Source: an uncultured Campylobacterales bacterium
GTDB lineage: Bacteria > Campylobacterota > Campylobacteria > Campylobacterales > Arcobacteraceae
Length of the DNA stretch: 39,696 nt
Direction of reading: 5' to 3'
Assembly (NCBI GenBank): GCA_938084175.1
Contig: CALKDR010000012.1
Span: forward strand, 1-39,696
Of the stretch, positions 8,706 through 17,787 are shown piece by piece. The notes beneath the pieces were generated by a model. It ran no database searches. It saw only the letters and a list, made by a program, of their open reading frames with translations, and had not been told where the DNA came from. Numbering within the stretch: position 1 is the stretch's first letter; every line of letters begins with the position of its first letter. The position numbers were made by a program, and so were the translations under genes.

Positions 8706-9476
8706 TTATTTTTTATTTTGAAAGATAGTTCCGCTTTTATGATTATCATAAAGTAAATAATCATATGCATTTGTTAAATCAAAACCTGATGTTAAATACA
8801 TTTTTTTATTTCTTTGCATTAAAAAATTCGCAGCTTTTAGTTTTGTAACAATACCACCTGTTGCAAATTCGGAATTAGGACTGTGTTTCATTTGAAGTTC
8901 ATCTTGATTAATAAAATCAACATTTTTTTGCATTTTTGCATTTTTATTTTCATGAGGATTATCATCATAATAACCATCGATATCACTTAAAATTGCAAGC
9001 ATATCAGCATCAAAAAAATAAGCGGCATGAGCTGCCATTTGGTCATTATCACCAAATAATAATTCATCATTTGCAATAACATCATTTTCATTTATAATTG
9101 GAACAACATCATTTGCTAATAATATCTCAATAACAGATTTAGCGTTTTGAGATCTTTTTCTTGAATCAAAATCTTCTGCTACTAAAAGTACTTGGGCACA
9201 AGTAATATCAAATTGTAAAAACCTTTTTTTATAATATTTCATTAATAAAGGTTGTCCAATTGCTGCTAAAGCTTGTCTATTTAAAATTTCACTTCTGTTT
9301 AGGTTTAATTTTGTATTTCCAGCTGCTACTGCACCTGAAGATACCAAAATAACTTCAAGTTTTTTTTCTTTTTTTAGCTTAGCTATAAAATCAACTAAAT
9401 TATTTAGTCTATTAATAGCTAAATCAGTATCTTCTCTTAATACTGCACTACCAACTTTTATAACTAAACGTTTCAT
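8706..9476 (-). CDS. proB: Glutamate 5-kinase, short form without PUA domain
   Basis: Phosphorylates glutamate to gamma-glutamyl phosphate, the first step of proline synthesis. 256 aa: only the amino-acid-kinase domain is present (VIKVGSAVL at the start, VSSGAVAAG near residues 46-54, [18 protein letters not shown] near 128-145, [13 protein letters not shown] near 205-217). The C-terminal PUA domain of the E. coli enzyme (367 aa) is absent, which is common in Campylobacterota. It overlaps the obg stop by four bases (ATGA), so the two are translationally coupled. No proA is present in the window. Confidence 0.95.
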   Translation of the reverse strand: MKRLVIKVGSAVLREDTDLAINRLNNLVDFIAKLKKEKKLEVILVSSGAVAAGNTKLNLNRSEILNRQALAAIGQPLLMKYYKKRFLQFDITCAQVLLVAEDFDSRKRSQNAKSVIEILLANDVVPIINENDVIANDELLFGDNDQMAAHAAYFFDADMLAILSDIDGYYDDNPHENKNAKMQKNVDFINQDELQMKHSPNSEFATGGIVTKLKAANFLMQRNKKMYLTSGFDLTNAYDYLLYDNHKSGTIFQNKK

Positions 9477-10564
9477 TTATTTTGTTCTAATAAATTATAA
9501 AGTGCAAAACAAATTGATTTTGTATTTTTTCTTGTTACTGAAGAAATTGGTAATACAAAAAATGGTTTTGTATTATCAAATCTTGAATAAGTTAAATCTT
9601 GTACATAATATGGGTATTCTTTTTCAAATCCAAATTCATTAGATGTAGAACATTCTAACCCAATATCACTAATAAATTGTCTAATATCAGCTTCTAAGTC
9701 TTCACCATAATATCCATCAGTTTTACTTAATGCAATTGCGTAATTTCTTCCTGCTAATTCGCCTGAGAATTTAGCAACTTCTTCTTTTAAAACTCTGTAT
9801 TGATCCATCATAGTTCTATAATTTGCAACATCAACTAAAAACAATAAAGTTTTAGTTCTTTCAATATGTTTTAAAAATTCTAAACCTAAACCTCTTCCGT
9901 CAGCTGCTCCATCAATAATTCCTGGAATATCAGCCATTACAAATGAGTTATAATCTCCAACTTCAACAACACCCAATTTTGGTGTTAAAGTTGTGAATTC
10001 ATAATTTGCAATTTCTGGATTTGCATTTGATGTTGTTGAAATTAATGTTGATTTTCCAACATTTGGGTATCCAACTAAACCAACATCAGCAATTAATTTT
10101 AATTCTAATCTAATATTTTGACTAATTCCGGGAAGTCCTGGTTGAAAATAAGTTGGTCTTTGGTTTCTTGAGTTCTTAAAGTGTACATTTCCAAGTCCAC
10201 CTTTTCCACCTTCAAGAATTTTAACTTTTTGACCTTCTGTTACTAAATCTAATAATACTTTTCCTGAATCATCATCAATTACTTGAGTTCCTGGAGGAAC
10301 TATTAAAACTAATTCATCAGCAGATTTACCTGTCATTCTTGAAGCCATACCGGCTTTTCCATTATCAGCTTTAAATACTTTTCTTCCTTTATAGTTTGAT
10401 AATGTATCAGTGTTAGAATCTACTAAAAAGTAAACATCTCCACCTTTTCCACCATCTCCACCATCAGGACCACCCTTTGTAACGAACTTTTCTCTTCTGA
10501 ATGATGAACAACCTTGTCCACCTTTTCCAGAATTAACTACGAATCTAGCACTATCTATAAACAT
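9473..10564 (-). CDS. obg: Ribosome-associated GTPase Obg (CgtA)
   Basis: Essential GTPase linked to 50S assembly and stress control. 363 aa. The glycine-rich Obg fold fills residues 1-160, with runs such as [13 protein letters not shown] (31-43) and GGKGGLGN (119-126). The G domain follows: GYPNVGKS at 165-172, DIPG near 213, and a TKxD-type motif as SKTD (about 279-282). The C-terminal tail is short. It is the first gene of the obg-proB-fmt unit and lies just after the rplU-rpmA terminator, with its own -10 candidate at 10624-10629. The rplU-rpmA-obg order is widely conserved in bacteria. Confidence 0.97.
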   Translation of the reverse strand: MFIDSARFVVNSGKGGQGCSSFRREKFVTKGGPDGGDGGKGGDVYFLVDSNTDTLSNYKGRKVFKADNGKAGMASRMTGKSADELVLIVPPGTQVIDDDSGKVLLDLVTEGQKVKILEGGKGGLGNVHFKNSRNQRPTYFQPGLPGISQNIRLELKLIADVGLVGYPNVGKSTLISTTSNANPEIANYEFTTLTPKLGVVEVGDYNSFVMADIPGIIDGAADGRGLGLEFLKHIERTKTLLFLVDVANYRTMMDQYRVLKEEVAKFSGELAGRNYAIALSKTDGYYGEDLEADIRQFISDIGLECSTSNEFGFEKEYPYYVQDLTYSRFDNTKPFFVLPISSVTRKNTKSICFALYNLLEQNK

Positions 10565-10623
10565 TTTAACCTCACCTTTGTGAAAAATAAAAAATCAACT
10601 TTTTTATTAACTTTTTATTTTCC

Positions 10624-10629
10624 ATTATA
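10624..10629 (-). promoter_or_regulatory. Candidate -10 box for obg-proB-fmt
   Basis: On the minus strand the sequence right after the rpmA terminator reads TATATATATAATGG. The TATAAT hexamer lies immediately downstream of the terminator's T run and would give a leader of about 53 bases before obg. The T run may double as the T-rich upstream promoter region used by Campylobacterota. Weak -35, so moderate confidence. Confidence 0.4.
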
Positions 10630-10639
10630 TATATAAAAA

Positions 10640-10669
10640 AAGGGTGCTAGCAAATTTGCCAACACCCTT
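10640..10669 (-). terminator. Rho-independent terminator of rplU-rpmA
   Basis: Outer arms AAGGGTG (10640-10646) and CACCCTT (10663-10669) pair perfectly, and the inner part contains the self-complementary GCAAATTTGC. On the minus strand the hairpin is followed by a run of Ts (10634-10639 read as T), as expected for a terminator after rpmA. It separates the two ribosomal protein genes from obg. Confidence 0.85.
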
Positions 10670-10694
10670 CTTAAAAAACTAAAAAAATTCAGAA

Positions 10695-10949
10695 TTACGA
10701 AGCGTAAACTGAAACTTTCTTTCTTTTTTTATCTTTAACTTCAAATTTAACTACACCGTCAATTAAAGCATAAATAGTGTGATCTTTTCCGATACCAACA
10801 TTTTGTCCAACATGAACTTTAGTACCTCTTTGTCTGATAATAATATTACCAGATCTAACTACTTCACCACCATATTTTTTTACACCAAGTCTTTTTCCAG
10901 CTGAATCTCTATTATTCTGTGTACTTCCTTGACCTTTCTTATGTGCCAT
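10695..10949 (-). CDS. rpmA: Large-subunit ribosomal protein bL27
   Basis: 84 aa, beginning [20 protein letters not shown], the conserved N-terminal tail that reaches the peptidyl-transferase centre. The sequence starts directly with MAHKKG, so it lacks the cleaved extension found in Firmicutes. [20 protein letters not shown] (about residues 37-56) is the conserved core. It lies 27 bases after rplU, and a clear terminator follows. Confidence is very high. Confidence 0.98.
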   Translation of the reverse strand: MAHKKGQGSTQNNRDSAGKRLGVKKYGGEVVRSGNIIIRQRGTKVHVGQNVGIGKDHTIYALIDGVVKFEVKDKKRKKVSVYAS

Positions 10950-10976
10950 AGTTTATCTCCTTATCTTATTTTATGC

Positions 10977-11294
10977 TTATGCAGCGATTTTAGTAATTCT
11001 AATTTTAGTGAAGCTTTTTCTAAAACCTCTTTTTAACTTAGAATCTTTTCTTCTTCTTTTTTTGTAAATGATAACTTTTTTATCTCTATTTACACCTGTA
11101 CCATCTAATACTACTTCTGCTTGAACAGTTGCTGAAGACACAGCATCACCTGTAACTAATTCACCGTTGTTTACAGCTAATACATCAGTAATTTCTAATG
11201 TTTCTTTTGCAGCTTTACCAGTATAATCAATGTCTAAGATATCACCTTCTGAAACTTTATACTGTTTTCCACCACATTTGATAATTGCGTACAT
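10977..11294 (-). CDS. rplU: Large-subunit ribosomal protein bL21
   Basis: 105 aa, beginning MYAIIKCGGKQYKVSEGDIL, the bL21 signature. The basic C-terminal loop KVIIYKKRRRKDSKLKRGFR contacts 23S rRNA. It is first in the rplU-rpmA pair. An AGAGGAA ribosome-binding sequence precedes the ATG. About 116 bases separate it from ridA, and that leader contains repeated AAGTTA motifs that might matter for control (see findings). Confidence 0.98.
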   Translation of the reverse strand: MYAIIKCGGKQYKVSEGDILDIDYTGKAAKETLEITDVLAVNNGELVTGDAVSSATVQAEVVLDGTGVNRDKKVIIYKKRRRKDSKLKRGFRKSFTKIRITKIAA

Positions 11295-11410
11295 TTTTTT
11301 TCCTCTAAATTAACTTCTCTTGGTTAACTTCATTTTATTAATGCTAACTTTATTTTGAACGTGTATAGTATCTAAAGTTAGTTTAAACTTTCTTTAAGAC
11401 AATAATTCTT

Positions 11411-11794
11411 TTATCTATAATCTGATGCAGTTGCTATACAATCAACCATAATCATTGAATTTTTTGGTAATCCGTTTGATGAGATTGTGCTTCGTGCTGG
11501 CTTATGATCACCGAATGCTTCGGCAAATAATACATTAACAACTCCAAAATCATCAATATTTTCTAAATAAACAGATACTTTTATTACCTCTTCCATTCCA
11601 CTATCAGAATCTTCTAATAAAGTTCTTAAGTTTGATAATACTTGTCTTGTTTGAACTTTTATGTCTCTTTCAACCATTGTACCATCAAGAGTTATTGGAA
11701 CTTGCGCTGATGTATATACTAAACCGTTAACTTTCACGGCTGGTGAATATGGACCTATTGCTGCTGGTAAATTGTCACTTTGTATTAATTTCAT
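11411..11794 (-). CDS. ridA: RidA-family enamine/imine deaminase
   Basis: Cytosolic trimeric enzyme that hydrolyses reactive enamine/imine intermediates, for example 2-aminoacrylate from serine or threonine dehydratases, and so protects PLP enzymes. 127 aa, the normal size. Conserved features: AIGPYSPAVKVNGLVYTSAQ (about 12-31) and KPARSTIS (about 98-105), whose Arg holds the substrate carboxylate, followed by a MVDCIA-type stretch near the end. It lies 89 bases after dnaG on the same strand and may be co-transcribed. Close paralogues such as TdcF-like proteins have similar motifs, so exact substrate range is open. Confidence 0.93.
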   Translation of the reverse strand: MKLIQSDNLPAAIGPYSPAVKVNGLVYTSAQVPITLDGTMVERDIKVQTRQVLSNLRTLLEDSDSGMEEVIKVSVYLENIDDFGVVNVLFAEAFGDHKPARSTISSNGLPKNSMIMVDCIATASDYR

Positions 11795-11874
11795 GTTTTT
11801 TCCTCTGAATCTTTTTAAAACTTTTTTTGTATTCTACAAAAAAGAATCTAGAATAAAAATTAAATCTGTATATT

Positions 11875-11896
11875 AATTATAAATTATAAATTATAA
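11875..11896. repeat. Three tandem 7-base AATTATA repeats over the dnaG stop codon
   Basis: AATTATA occurs three times head to tail (11875-11881, 11882-11888, 11889-11895). The array covers the last codons and stop of dnaG. Slippage here could change the dnaG C-terminus by a residue or two, but no functional role is evident. Confidence 0.6.
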
Positions 11897-13521
11897 CTCA
11901 CTAATTTACCCTGTTTTAATTGATATATATTGTCTTTAATTTTTCTGATAATATTTACTTTTTCTCTGAATTCATATTTTTTATCATAAGAGATTGCAGT
12001 TAATTTATTTGTATAAAATTTATAAAGCAGAGTTAATAACTCTTTATTTAATCTCTCGTCATCATAATTTTCTAGTTTATCATTTAAAGAAATTGAATTT
12101 AAAGAGATATCTGTAATATCACTTAATAATAAATCGAATTCATTTTTATGAGCTTCAAACATAGATGAATCGACAATATCTAAAACCGAATCTAATCTAC
12201 TTGGTTTTTCTAGAATTGATTTAATAATACATAATTCTGCAATATCAATTTTTGCTAAATCAGATTGTTCAGGTCTTTTTTGAATATCAGCACTAACTTT
12301 TACTAGATTTTCACGTATATTTAATTTTTGGGCTATATATCTTTTATACTCATCTTGATATATAACACCCAATGATTGTAAATAATCATTTGCTTCAATT
12401 AAAGCTTTTTGTTTTTGTGCTGGATTATTAATCTCATATTTTGCAATTATATGATCAAGTGCATAAGTAATAAAAGGCATTGGTGTTGAAAATATTTTGT
12501 TTAACTCTTCTACTTTTCCATCTTTTACCATATCAGCAGGATCAATTCCCTCACCAAAGATTACAACTCCACCTTCAAATTCACTCTGGCTTAACATAAC
12601 AGATGCTTTAAAAGCAGCTGCAAGTCCTGGTTTATCTCCATCATAAGCTAGTATAATTTTAGGTTCACCTCTTCTAATAAGTGGCAAGTGATCTTTTGTA
12701 AGTGCAGTTCCAAGTGTTGCTACTGCTGTGTTAAATCCTGCTTGATGTAACATAATTACATCTAAATAACCCTCACATACAATTAATTGATTCTTTTTAT
12801 AAATATGTTCTTTTGCTAAATGATATCCATATAATAGTCTTGATTTATTAAATACCTTTGTTTGTGGTGAATTTACATACTTTGCATTATGTCCTGTAAT
12901 CGTACGTCCACCAAAACCAACCATTTTTCCATTTATTCCATAAATAGGGAAAGTGATTCTTTCAATAAACCTTGAATATAAACCATTCTGACCTGTATCA
13001 ATTACACCTAAATCAATTGCATCAGGTAAATTATAATGATTTGATTTTAAGAAGTTAATTGTATCGCCAGAAGATGGAGCATAACCTATTTCAAATTTTT
13101 CAACAGAAAATTCTGAAATTCCACGGCTTTTTATATACTCTTTAGTCGTATTATTATTTACATAAAGTCTTTGATAGTATTTATTAACATCTTCTAAAAT
13201 TTTTATGTCTTGTTTTTTAGTATTTACATTGTCATATTCTAAATTTACATTATTCATAGAAGCTAATTTTTCAATAGCTTCAGGATATGAAAGTTTTTCA
13301 TATTCCATCATAAATTTAATAGAATCCCCACCTACTCCACATCCAAAACAATGATAAATCTGTTTAGCAGGACTAACTACAAAAGAAGGAGTTGTTTCTC
13401 CATGGAAAGGACAACATGCTTTAAAGTTTGCACCTGATTTTTTCACTTCTAAAAACTGTGAGATTACATCAACAATATCAAGATTATTTTTTAAATTTTC
13501 TATTGACTCTTTTTTTATCAT
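11884..13521 (-). CDS. dnaG: DNA primase DnaG
   Basis: Synthesises RNA primers at the replication fork. 545 aa. The zinc-binding domain has C37, H40, C58 and C61 (CPFHGETTPSF ... YHCFGCG). The RNA-polymerase/TOPRIM core follows, with VCEGYLDVIMLHQAGF near residue 250 (TOPRIM Glu) and YDGDKPG near 297-303 (metal-binding Asp pair). The C-terminal 130 residues are divergent, as expected for the DnaB-interacting domain. No ATG alternative lies nearby, and the start at 13521 aligns with family N-termini. It has no Shine-Dalgarno sequence, and an extended -10 box sits only five bases upstream. Divergent from the TPR gene. Confidence 0.97.
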   Translation of the reverse strand: MIKKESIENLKNNLDIVDVISQFLEVKKSGANFKACCPFHGETTPSFVVSPAKQIYHCFGCGVGGDSIKFMMEYEKLSYPEAIEKLASMNNVNLEYDNVNTKKQDIKILEDVNKYYQRLYVNNNTTKEYIKSRGISEFSVEKFEIGYAPSSGDTINFLKSNHYNLPDAIDLGVIDTGQNGLYSRFIERITFPIYGINGKMVGFGGRTITGHNAKYVNSPQTKVFNKSRLLYGYHLAKEHIYKKNQLIVCEGYLDVIMLHQAGFNTAVATLGTALTKDHLPLIRRGEPKIILAYDGDKPGLAAAFKASVMLSQSEFEGGVVIFGEGIDPADMVKDGKVEELNKIFSTPMPFITYALDHIIAKYEINNPAQKQKALIEANDYLQSLGVIYQDEYKRYIAQKLNIRENLVKVSADIQKRPEQSDLAKIDIAELCIIKSILEKPSRLDSVLDIVDSSMFEAHKNEFDLLLSDITDISLNSISLNDKLENYDDERLNKELLTLLYKFYTNKLTAISYDKKYEFREKVNIIRKIKDNIYQLKQGKLVSYNL

Positions 13522-13526
13522 TTGCG

Positions 13527-13536
13527 ATTATAGCAC
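13527..13536 (-). promoter_or_regulatory. Extended -10 promoter abutting the dnaG start
   Basis: The minus strand reads GTGCTATAATCGCAAATG: TG-C-TATAAT is an extended -10 (TATAAT at 13527-13532), followed by only five bases before the dnaG ATG. A TTCATA -35-like hexamer lies 16 bases further upstream. Standard spacing puts the transcript start at or within the ATG, predicting a leaderless message. Confidence 0.5.
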
Positions 13537-13603
13537 TTTATTTTTTTATATGAACTTTTATGATAATATTGTTATCTATTAAAGATATATAACAAGGCCT
13601 AAA

Positions 13604-14653
13604 TTGGATAATATAGTTTTAGAGTATAGAGACCCATTGTTTAGTATTATAATACTAGTTGCGCTTGTATTTATAATATCATTTGTTGCATATTCTTATG
13701 GTATTTATAGAGAAAGACTAGCAAGAAAAGATTACAGAAAACTATCACGTAGATTTGAACTTGGAAAATTAAAAGAAGAAGATTATGTTCATTTATATAA
13801 AACTTACAACTTACCTTTTGATTCAATTTTATTATTAGCATCTTCCTTTTTACATAAAGGTGATTACAACAAAGCCATAAATGTCTATTTAACACTTCTT
13901 GAACATGTAAACGATAGAGTTAAAAAAGAAGAACTATTAGAATTATTAGGAACTACATATTTTAAAGGTGGTTTTTTACAAAGATCTAAAGATGTATTTA
14001 TGAGAATATTAAAATTTTCTCCAAGAAATAAGCAAGCTTTAACATATCTTCTAATTATTCATGAAAAATTAAAAGATTTTAAAAAAGCAAAAGAAATTAC
14101 ATCTTGTTTAAAAGAATTAAATAAAAATGTTACAAAAGATGAAACTTACTTAGACGCTCTTATCATATTAAATGACCCAATTTTCTCTTATGAAAAAAGA
14201 ACTGAACTTTTACATAATATATATAAAAAAGACAAAAGTATTCAAAGATTATTTGTACAATTTTTATTGCAATTTAATAAAGAATATTTTTGGAACAATG
14301 TACAAGAATTTGAAGCAAAATCTTTAATTGATTTAATGTGGTATTTAAATTTTGATGATATTGATTTTGAAAAAGTTAGTGCAAATAAATTTTTATTAGA
14401 CTTGTACAATGCAAAAGGTTATTTAGATAATTTAGAACATAGTGAAGATTTTATTTTTGATGTTTTAATTTTACTTCATAAATATTCAAAAAAAGTTAAT
14501 GCAACTTTAGATTTTGAATTTATTTGCTCATCATGTAAGCATTCTCACCCAATTTATGAGAATAGATGTCCACATTGTCATAATATATTAACATTTAGTG
14601 TAAATCATACATTAAGTAAATCTTTAGATCAAGCTACTCAATCTTTACAATAA
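13604..14653 (+). CDS. Membrane-anchored TPR protein with C-terminal zinc ribbon (LapB/YciM-like)
   Basis: 349 aa. One N-terminal membrane helix (SIIILVALVFIISFVAYSYG, about residues 14-33) is followed by repeated helix pairs of TPR type (about 70-200, for example LLLASSFLHKGDYNKAINVY and LLELLGTTYFKGGFLQRSKDVF). The C-terminus has two Cys pairs, FICSSCKHSHP and CPHCHN. This is the architecture of E. coli LapB, which regulates LPS synthesis through FtsH, but overall similarity cannot be judged here, so the LPS role is only inferred. The start is TTG (13604) with AAGG six to seven bases before it. As I recall, a comparable gene sits next to dnaG in Campylobacter, followed by rnhA, rnc and aroC; rnhA is absent here. 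Confidence 0.8.
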   Translation: MDNIVLEYRDPLFSIIILVALVFIISFVAYSYGIYRERLARKDYRKLSRRFELGKLKEEDYVHLYKTYNLPFDSILLLASSFLHKGDYNKAINVYLTLLEHVNDRVKKEELLELLGTTYFKGGFLQRSKDVFMRILKFSPRNKQALTYLLIIHEKLKDFKKAKEITSCLKELNKNVTKDETYLDALIILNDPIFSYEKRTELLHNIYKKDKSIQRLFVQFLLQFNKEYFWNNVQEFEAKSLIDLMWYLNFDDIDFEKVSANKFLLDLYNAKGYLDNLEHSEDFIFDVLILLHKYSKKVNATLDFEFICSSCKHSHPIYENRCPHCHNILTFSVNHTLSKSLDQATQSLQ

Positions 14654-14699
14654 ATAGATTTAACAGTGTATTTTATTTTAACATAATGAAAAGATGTGA

Positions 14700-14705
14700 T
14701 ATAAT
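14700..14705 (+). promoter_or_regulatory. Candidate extended -10 box for rnc-aroC
   Basis: TGATATAAT gives an extended -10 (TGN plus TATAAT at 14700-14705), predicting a start near 14712 and a leader of about 50 bases. The leader ends in AAGGAAAGTAGGAAA just before the rnc ATG, containing two purine-rich candidate ribosome-binding sites. Confidence 0.45.
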
Positions 14706-14762
14706 CTTTGCCATTAATTATATAACTAATAATAATGTAAAAATTTTAAGGAAAGTAGGAAA

Positions 14763-15440
14763 ATGAGCGATTATTCAAAATTAGAAAAGTGTTTGGATTA
14801 TCAGTTTAGTGATAAAAACCTGATAATCGAAGCACTTACGCATAAAAGTTTTAAGAAACCATATAATAATGAAAGATTAGAATTTTTAGGAGATGCAGTT
14901 TTAAACTTAATAGTTGGAGAATTTTTATTTTTAAAATTTCCAAAATCTAATGAAGGTGAGCTATCAAAAATAAGAGCATCACTAGTAAATGAAACTGGAT
15001 TTACAAGATTAGCTAATGATATAAAGCTAGGTGAATATATTTTTATTTCAAGTGCAGAAGAGCGAAATAAAGGAAGAACAAAAGCTTCAATACTTTCAGA
15101 TGCATTTGAAGCAATTATGGGTGCTATTTATTTAGAATCAGGATTAGAAGCTTTAAAACCAATTATTTTAAAACTATTAGATGAATCATATGAAAAAATC
15201 AATTTAGATGTTTTATTTTCAGATTATAAAACAGCTTTACAAGAGATTACACAAGCTAGATTTGGTTCAATTCCTGAATATAAAATTGAAGCGTCTTTTG
15301 GTCCTGATCATAAAAAAGAGTTTGAAGTATCAATTTGGATTGATGATAAAACTTATGGAAAAGCAAAAGGCAAAAGTAAAAAATTAGCACAACAAGCAGT
15401 TGCGAAAATTGCTATTGATATTTTAAAAGGTGCTGAATAA
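14763..15440 (+). CDS. rnc: Ribonuclease III
   Basis: Cleaves double-stranded RNA in rRNA precursors and mRNAs. 225 aa. The signature [12 protein letters not shown] is at residues 36-47 with metal-binding E40 and D44. The second catalytic pair lies in [15 protein letters not shown] (about 114-128). The double-stranded RNA-binding domain is at about 150-225 ([14 protein letters not shown] ... [16 protein letters not shown]). The stop codon shares one base with the aroC start (TAATG), so the two are co-translated. All key residues are present. Confidence 0.98.
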   Translation: MSDYSKLEKCLDYQFSDKNLIIEALTHKSFKKPYNNERLEFLGDAVLNLIVGEFLFLKFPKSNEGELSKIRASLVNETGFTRLANDIKLGEYIFISSAEERNKGRTKASILSDAFEAIMGAIYLESGLEALKPIILKLLDESYEKINLDVLFSDYKTALQEITQARFGSIPEYKIEASFGPDHKKEFEVSIWIDDKTYGKAKGKSKKLAQQAVAKIAIDILKGAE

Positions 15441-16516
15441 TGAATACATTTGGTCATAGATTTAGATTTTCAACTTTTGGTGAAAGTCATGGGAAAGCAC
15501 TTGGTTGTATTGTTGATGGAGTTCCTGCTGGAATAAAAATTGATGAAGAGTTTATTCAAAATGAAATGGATAGAAGAAAACCCGGAAAAAACAAATATGC
15601 AACTTCTAGAAAAGAAGGTGATAAAGTAGAGATTCTTTCAGGTGTATTTGAAGGTATTACAACAGGTACTTCAATTTCAATGATAATTTTTAATGAAAAT
15701 CAAAAGAGTAAAGATTATACTAATGTAAAAGATTTATTTAGACCAGGTCATGCAGATTTTACCTACTTTAATAAATATGGAACAAGAGATTACAGAGGTG
15801 GTGGTAGATCAAGTGCGAGAGAAACTGCTGCTAGAGTTGCAGCTGGTGCTATTGCTAAGTTAATGCTAAAAGAGCTTGATATTCATGTTCAAAGTGGTAT
15901 TTGTGCAATTGATGGAGTTGAAGCTAAAGAGTATGATTTTTCATGCGTTAATGATTCTGAAATATTCTCTTTAGATAAAAATGTAGAACAAGCTCAAAAA
16001 GATGCAATACTAGCGGCAAAAAACAAACATAATTCTGTTGGTGGTGTTGCACTTATAAATGTGAAAAATACTCCAATAGGTTTGGGTGAACCACTTTATT
16101 TTAAGTTAGATTCGCAAATTGCTAATGCAATGATGAGTATTAATGCAGTTAAAGCTGTAGAAATTGGTGATGGAACACTAAGTTCAAAGGTAAAAGGTTA
16201 TGATAATAATGACCAAATAAGAAAAGATGGTTTTAAAACAAATCATAGTGGTGGAATTCTTGGTGGAATTTCAAATGGCGATGATATTAATGTAAAAGTT
16301 TATTTTAAATCAACTCCATCTATTTTTATTAAACAAGAAACAGTTGATATACATAATGATGAAGTAAATTGTGAACTAAAAGGTAGACACGATCCTTGTG
16401 TTGCTGTTAGAGGTTCTGTTGTTGCTGAGTCTATGATGGCTTTAGTATTAGCTGATATGGCTTTATTAAATATGTCTTCAAAAATACAGAATGTAAAAAA
16501 AGTATATTCTAAATAA
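15440..16516 (+). CDS. aroC: Chorismate synthase
   Basis: Last step of the shikimate pathway: converts EPSP to chorismate using reduced FMN. 358 aa, normal length. Motifs: [18 protein letters not shown] (about 14-31), the [15 protein letters not shown] segment (about 100-114), [20 protein letters not shown] (about 118-137), and near the end the [10 protein letters not shown] stretch (about 314-323). The start is fixed by the [18 protein letters not shown] opening and by the one-base overlap with rnc. The rnc-aroC pair is conserved in Campylobacterota. A bidirectional terminator follows immediately. Confidence 0.98.
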   Translation: MNTFGHRFRFSTFGESHGKALGCIVDGVPAGIKIDEEFIQNEMDRRKPGKNKYATSRKEGDKVEILSGVFEGITTGTSISMIIFNENQKSKDYTNVKDLFRPGHADFTYFNKYGTRDYRGGGRSSARETAARVAAGAIAKLMLKELDIHVQSGICAIDGVEAKEYDFSCVNDSEIFSLDKNVEQAQKDAILAAKNKHNSVGGVALINVKNTPIGLGEPLYFKLDSQIANAMMSINAVKAVEIGDGTLSSKVKGYDNNDQIRKDGFKTNHSGGILGGISNGDDINVKVYFKSTPSIFIKQETVDIHNDEVNCELKGRHDPCVAVRGSVVAESMMALVLADMALLNMSSKIQNVKKVYSK

Positions 16517-16546
16517 AAAGCAACTCTTAATTAAGAGTTACTTTTT
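16515..16546. terminator. Bidirectional terminator between aroC and the 5'-nucleotidase gene
   Basis: The sequence AACTCTTAATTAAGAGTT forms a nine-base-pair self-complementary stem flanked by AAAAAG on the left and CTTTTT on the right. Either strand therefore has a hairpin followed by a T run. It serves the two convergent genes on either side. Confidence 0.8.
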
Positions 16547-16551
16547 AATTC

Positions 16552-17466
16552 CTAAATTCTATTTAAAATAGATTCTTCTTTATATAAAACTTTTGCACTT
16601 GGTGTTTGTTTAGAAGTGCTTTCTAAATGAACATCTTGATCATCAAAGAAAATATCTGCACCGAATGCTTTTACAACTTCATACTTGTCAACTCCACCTA
16701 AGAAAAATGCTTCATCAAGTCTTACATTCCAATGTGAAAGTGTTCTAATAACACGTTCATGTGCAGGAGAGTTTCTAGCAGTTATAAGTGCTGTTCTAAT
16801 TGGTGTTTGTTCTTCTTTATATTTAGATTGTATATTTGAAATCACACGAAGAAGTTGTGCAAAAGGACCATCTTGCATTGCATTTGAAACATTTGCTTTC
16901 TCGTGCTCTAAAAAGGCTTCTAAACCTTGTGTTTTGTATATAACTTCAGATTCTTCTGAAAATAATACAGCATCCCCATCAAAAGCAATTTTTACTTGAT
17001 GTGAAGATTCGTTTTCACAATTATCATATGGCAATATCCTTGCAGATGCAATACCTACATTTATTGCATTTTGAACATCATGTTCGTTTGCTGATAAAAA
17101 TAAATCTACTTTAAAAGGTTTTAAATATCTAGCAATATCATTTCCACCTGTCCAAGCAGAACGCTGAATATCCAAATTATATTTTTCAATTGATTTTGTA
17201 ATTCTTAAAGAAGTTGCTGAATTATTTCTTGACATAATAATCACTTCAACTTGTTTATCATCAGGAAAGTCATCGTTTATTTTTAATAAATTTTTTACAA
17301 GTCTAAAACCAGTACCCTCTTCAATTTTTTTATCTTCATTGTCAATTTGGTATTTATAATAATCATGCAAACCTTTTTCTTCAAATATTTTATTTTCATC
17401 TTCTAAATTAAACAATGCTCTTGAAGAAATTGCGATTACCAATTTTTTATTTAAATCATATCCCAC
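16552..17466 (-). CDS. 5'-nucleotidase of the cytosolic NT5C1-like family
   Basis: 304 aa. Begins MGYDLNKKLVIAISSRALFN and contains EGTGFRLVKNLLKIN, IIMSRNNSATSLRITKSIEK, AWTGGNDIARYLKPF and DLFLSANEHDVQNA. The C-terminal half carries VKIAFDGDAVLFSEES (about 164-179, HAD-like DxD nucleophile), a RTALITARNSPAHERVIRTL stretch and GADIFFDDQDVHL (acidic metal-binding loop). This pattern matches the bacterial PF06189 family related to human cytosolic 5'-nucleotidase 1, which dephosphorylates nucleoside monophosphates such as AMP or IMP. The start codon is GTG, with AAGG about 10 bases before it. It is a single gene, convergent with aroC. Confidence 0.88.
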   Translation of the reverse strand: MGYDLNKKLVIAISSRALFNLEDENKIFEEKGLHDYYKYQIDNEDKKIEEGTGFRLVKNLLKINDDFPDDKQVEVIIMSRNNSATSLRITKSIEKYNLDIQRSAWTGGNDIARYLKPFKVDLFLSANEHDVQNAINVGIASARILPYDNCENESSHQVKIAFDGDAVLFSEESEVIYKTQGLEAFLEHEKANVSNAMQDGPFAQLLRVISNIQSKYKEEQTPIRTALITARNSPAHERVIRTLSHWNVRLDEAFFLGGVDKYEVVKAFGADIFFDDQDVHLESTSKQTPSAKVLYKEESILNRI

Positions 17467-17787
17467 TTTTATTAACCTTAATTTTTTTTCTATTATACAA
17501 ATATTAAACTATAAAATATATATTTTTAATAAAATATAATTGAAAAAGAAGATAAAAAACATTATTAAACTTATATGAATGTACTTAAAATATTATTTAT
17601 ATTATAAAAGCCATTTATAGCAATAAAAAAACATTATTTGTAAATAATAAAATAATTCTTATGTTTTTTAATAAAATCTTGTAATTTTTACACACTAGTA
17701 TTGATTATTTACAATAGCTACTGTGTTTTATTATAAAAAAAGCATTTTTCATTTAAAATCTAAGTTACCAAAAGAAAAGAGACTATT
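17467..17787. other. AT-rich intergenic gap of about 320 bases between divergent genes
   Basis: I see no open frame, tRNA or recognisable RNA here. It contains a probable -10 on the minus strand for the 5'-nucleotidase (TATAAT, 17492-17497) and a possible plus-strand promoter for the SixA-like gene (TTTACA 17708-17713, TATAAA 17732-17737). The middle has imperfect inverted repeats: AAAAAACAT (17626-17634) with ATGTTTTTT (17661-17669), and ATTATTT-GT-AAATAAT (17633-17648). Base composition is extremely AT-rich, so such repeats may be chance. A lone TTTTACACA near 17687 is too weak to call a DnaA box. Confidence 0.5.

Noticed and set aside
11822-11843. TTTTTTGTA-TTC-TACAAAAAA hairpin as dnaG terminator
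   Set aside because: The stem is nearly all A-T and lacks a T run on the dnaG strand after the hairpin; too weak to call with confidence.
17680-17700. Possible DnaA box (TTTTACACA) and replication origin in the AT-rich gap
   Set aside because: One site with a mismatch to TTATNCACA, no cluster, and no dnaA or dnaN nearby. The AT-rich character is shared by all gaps here.
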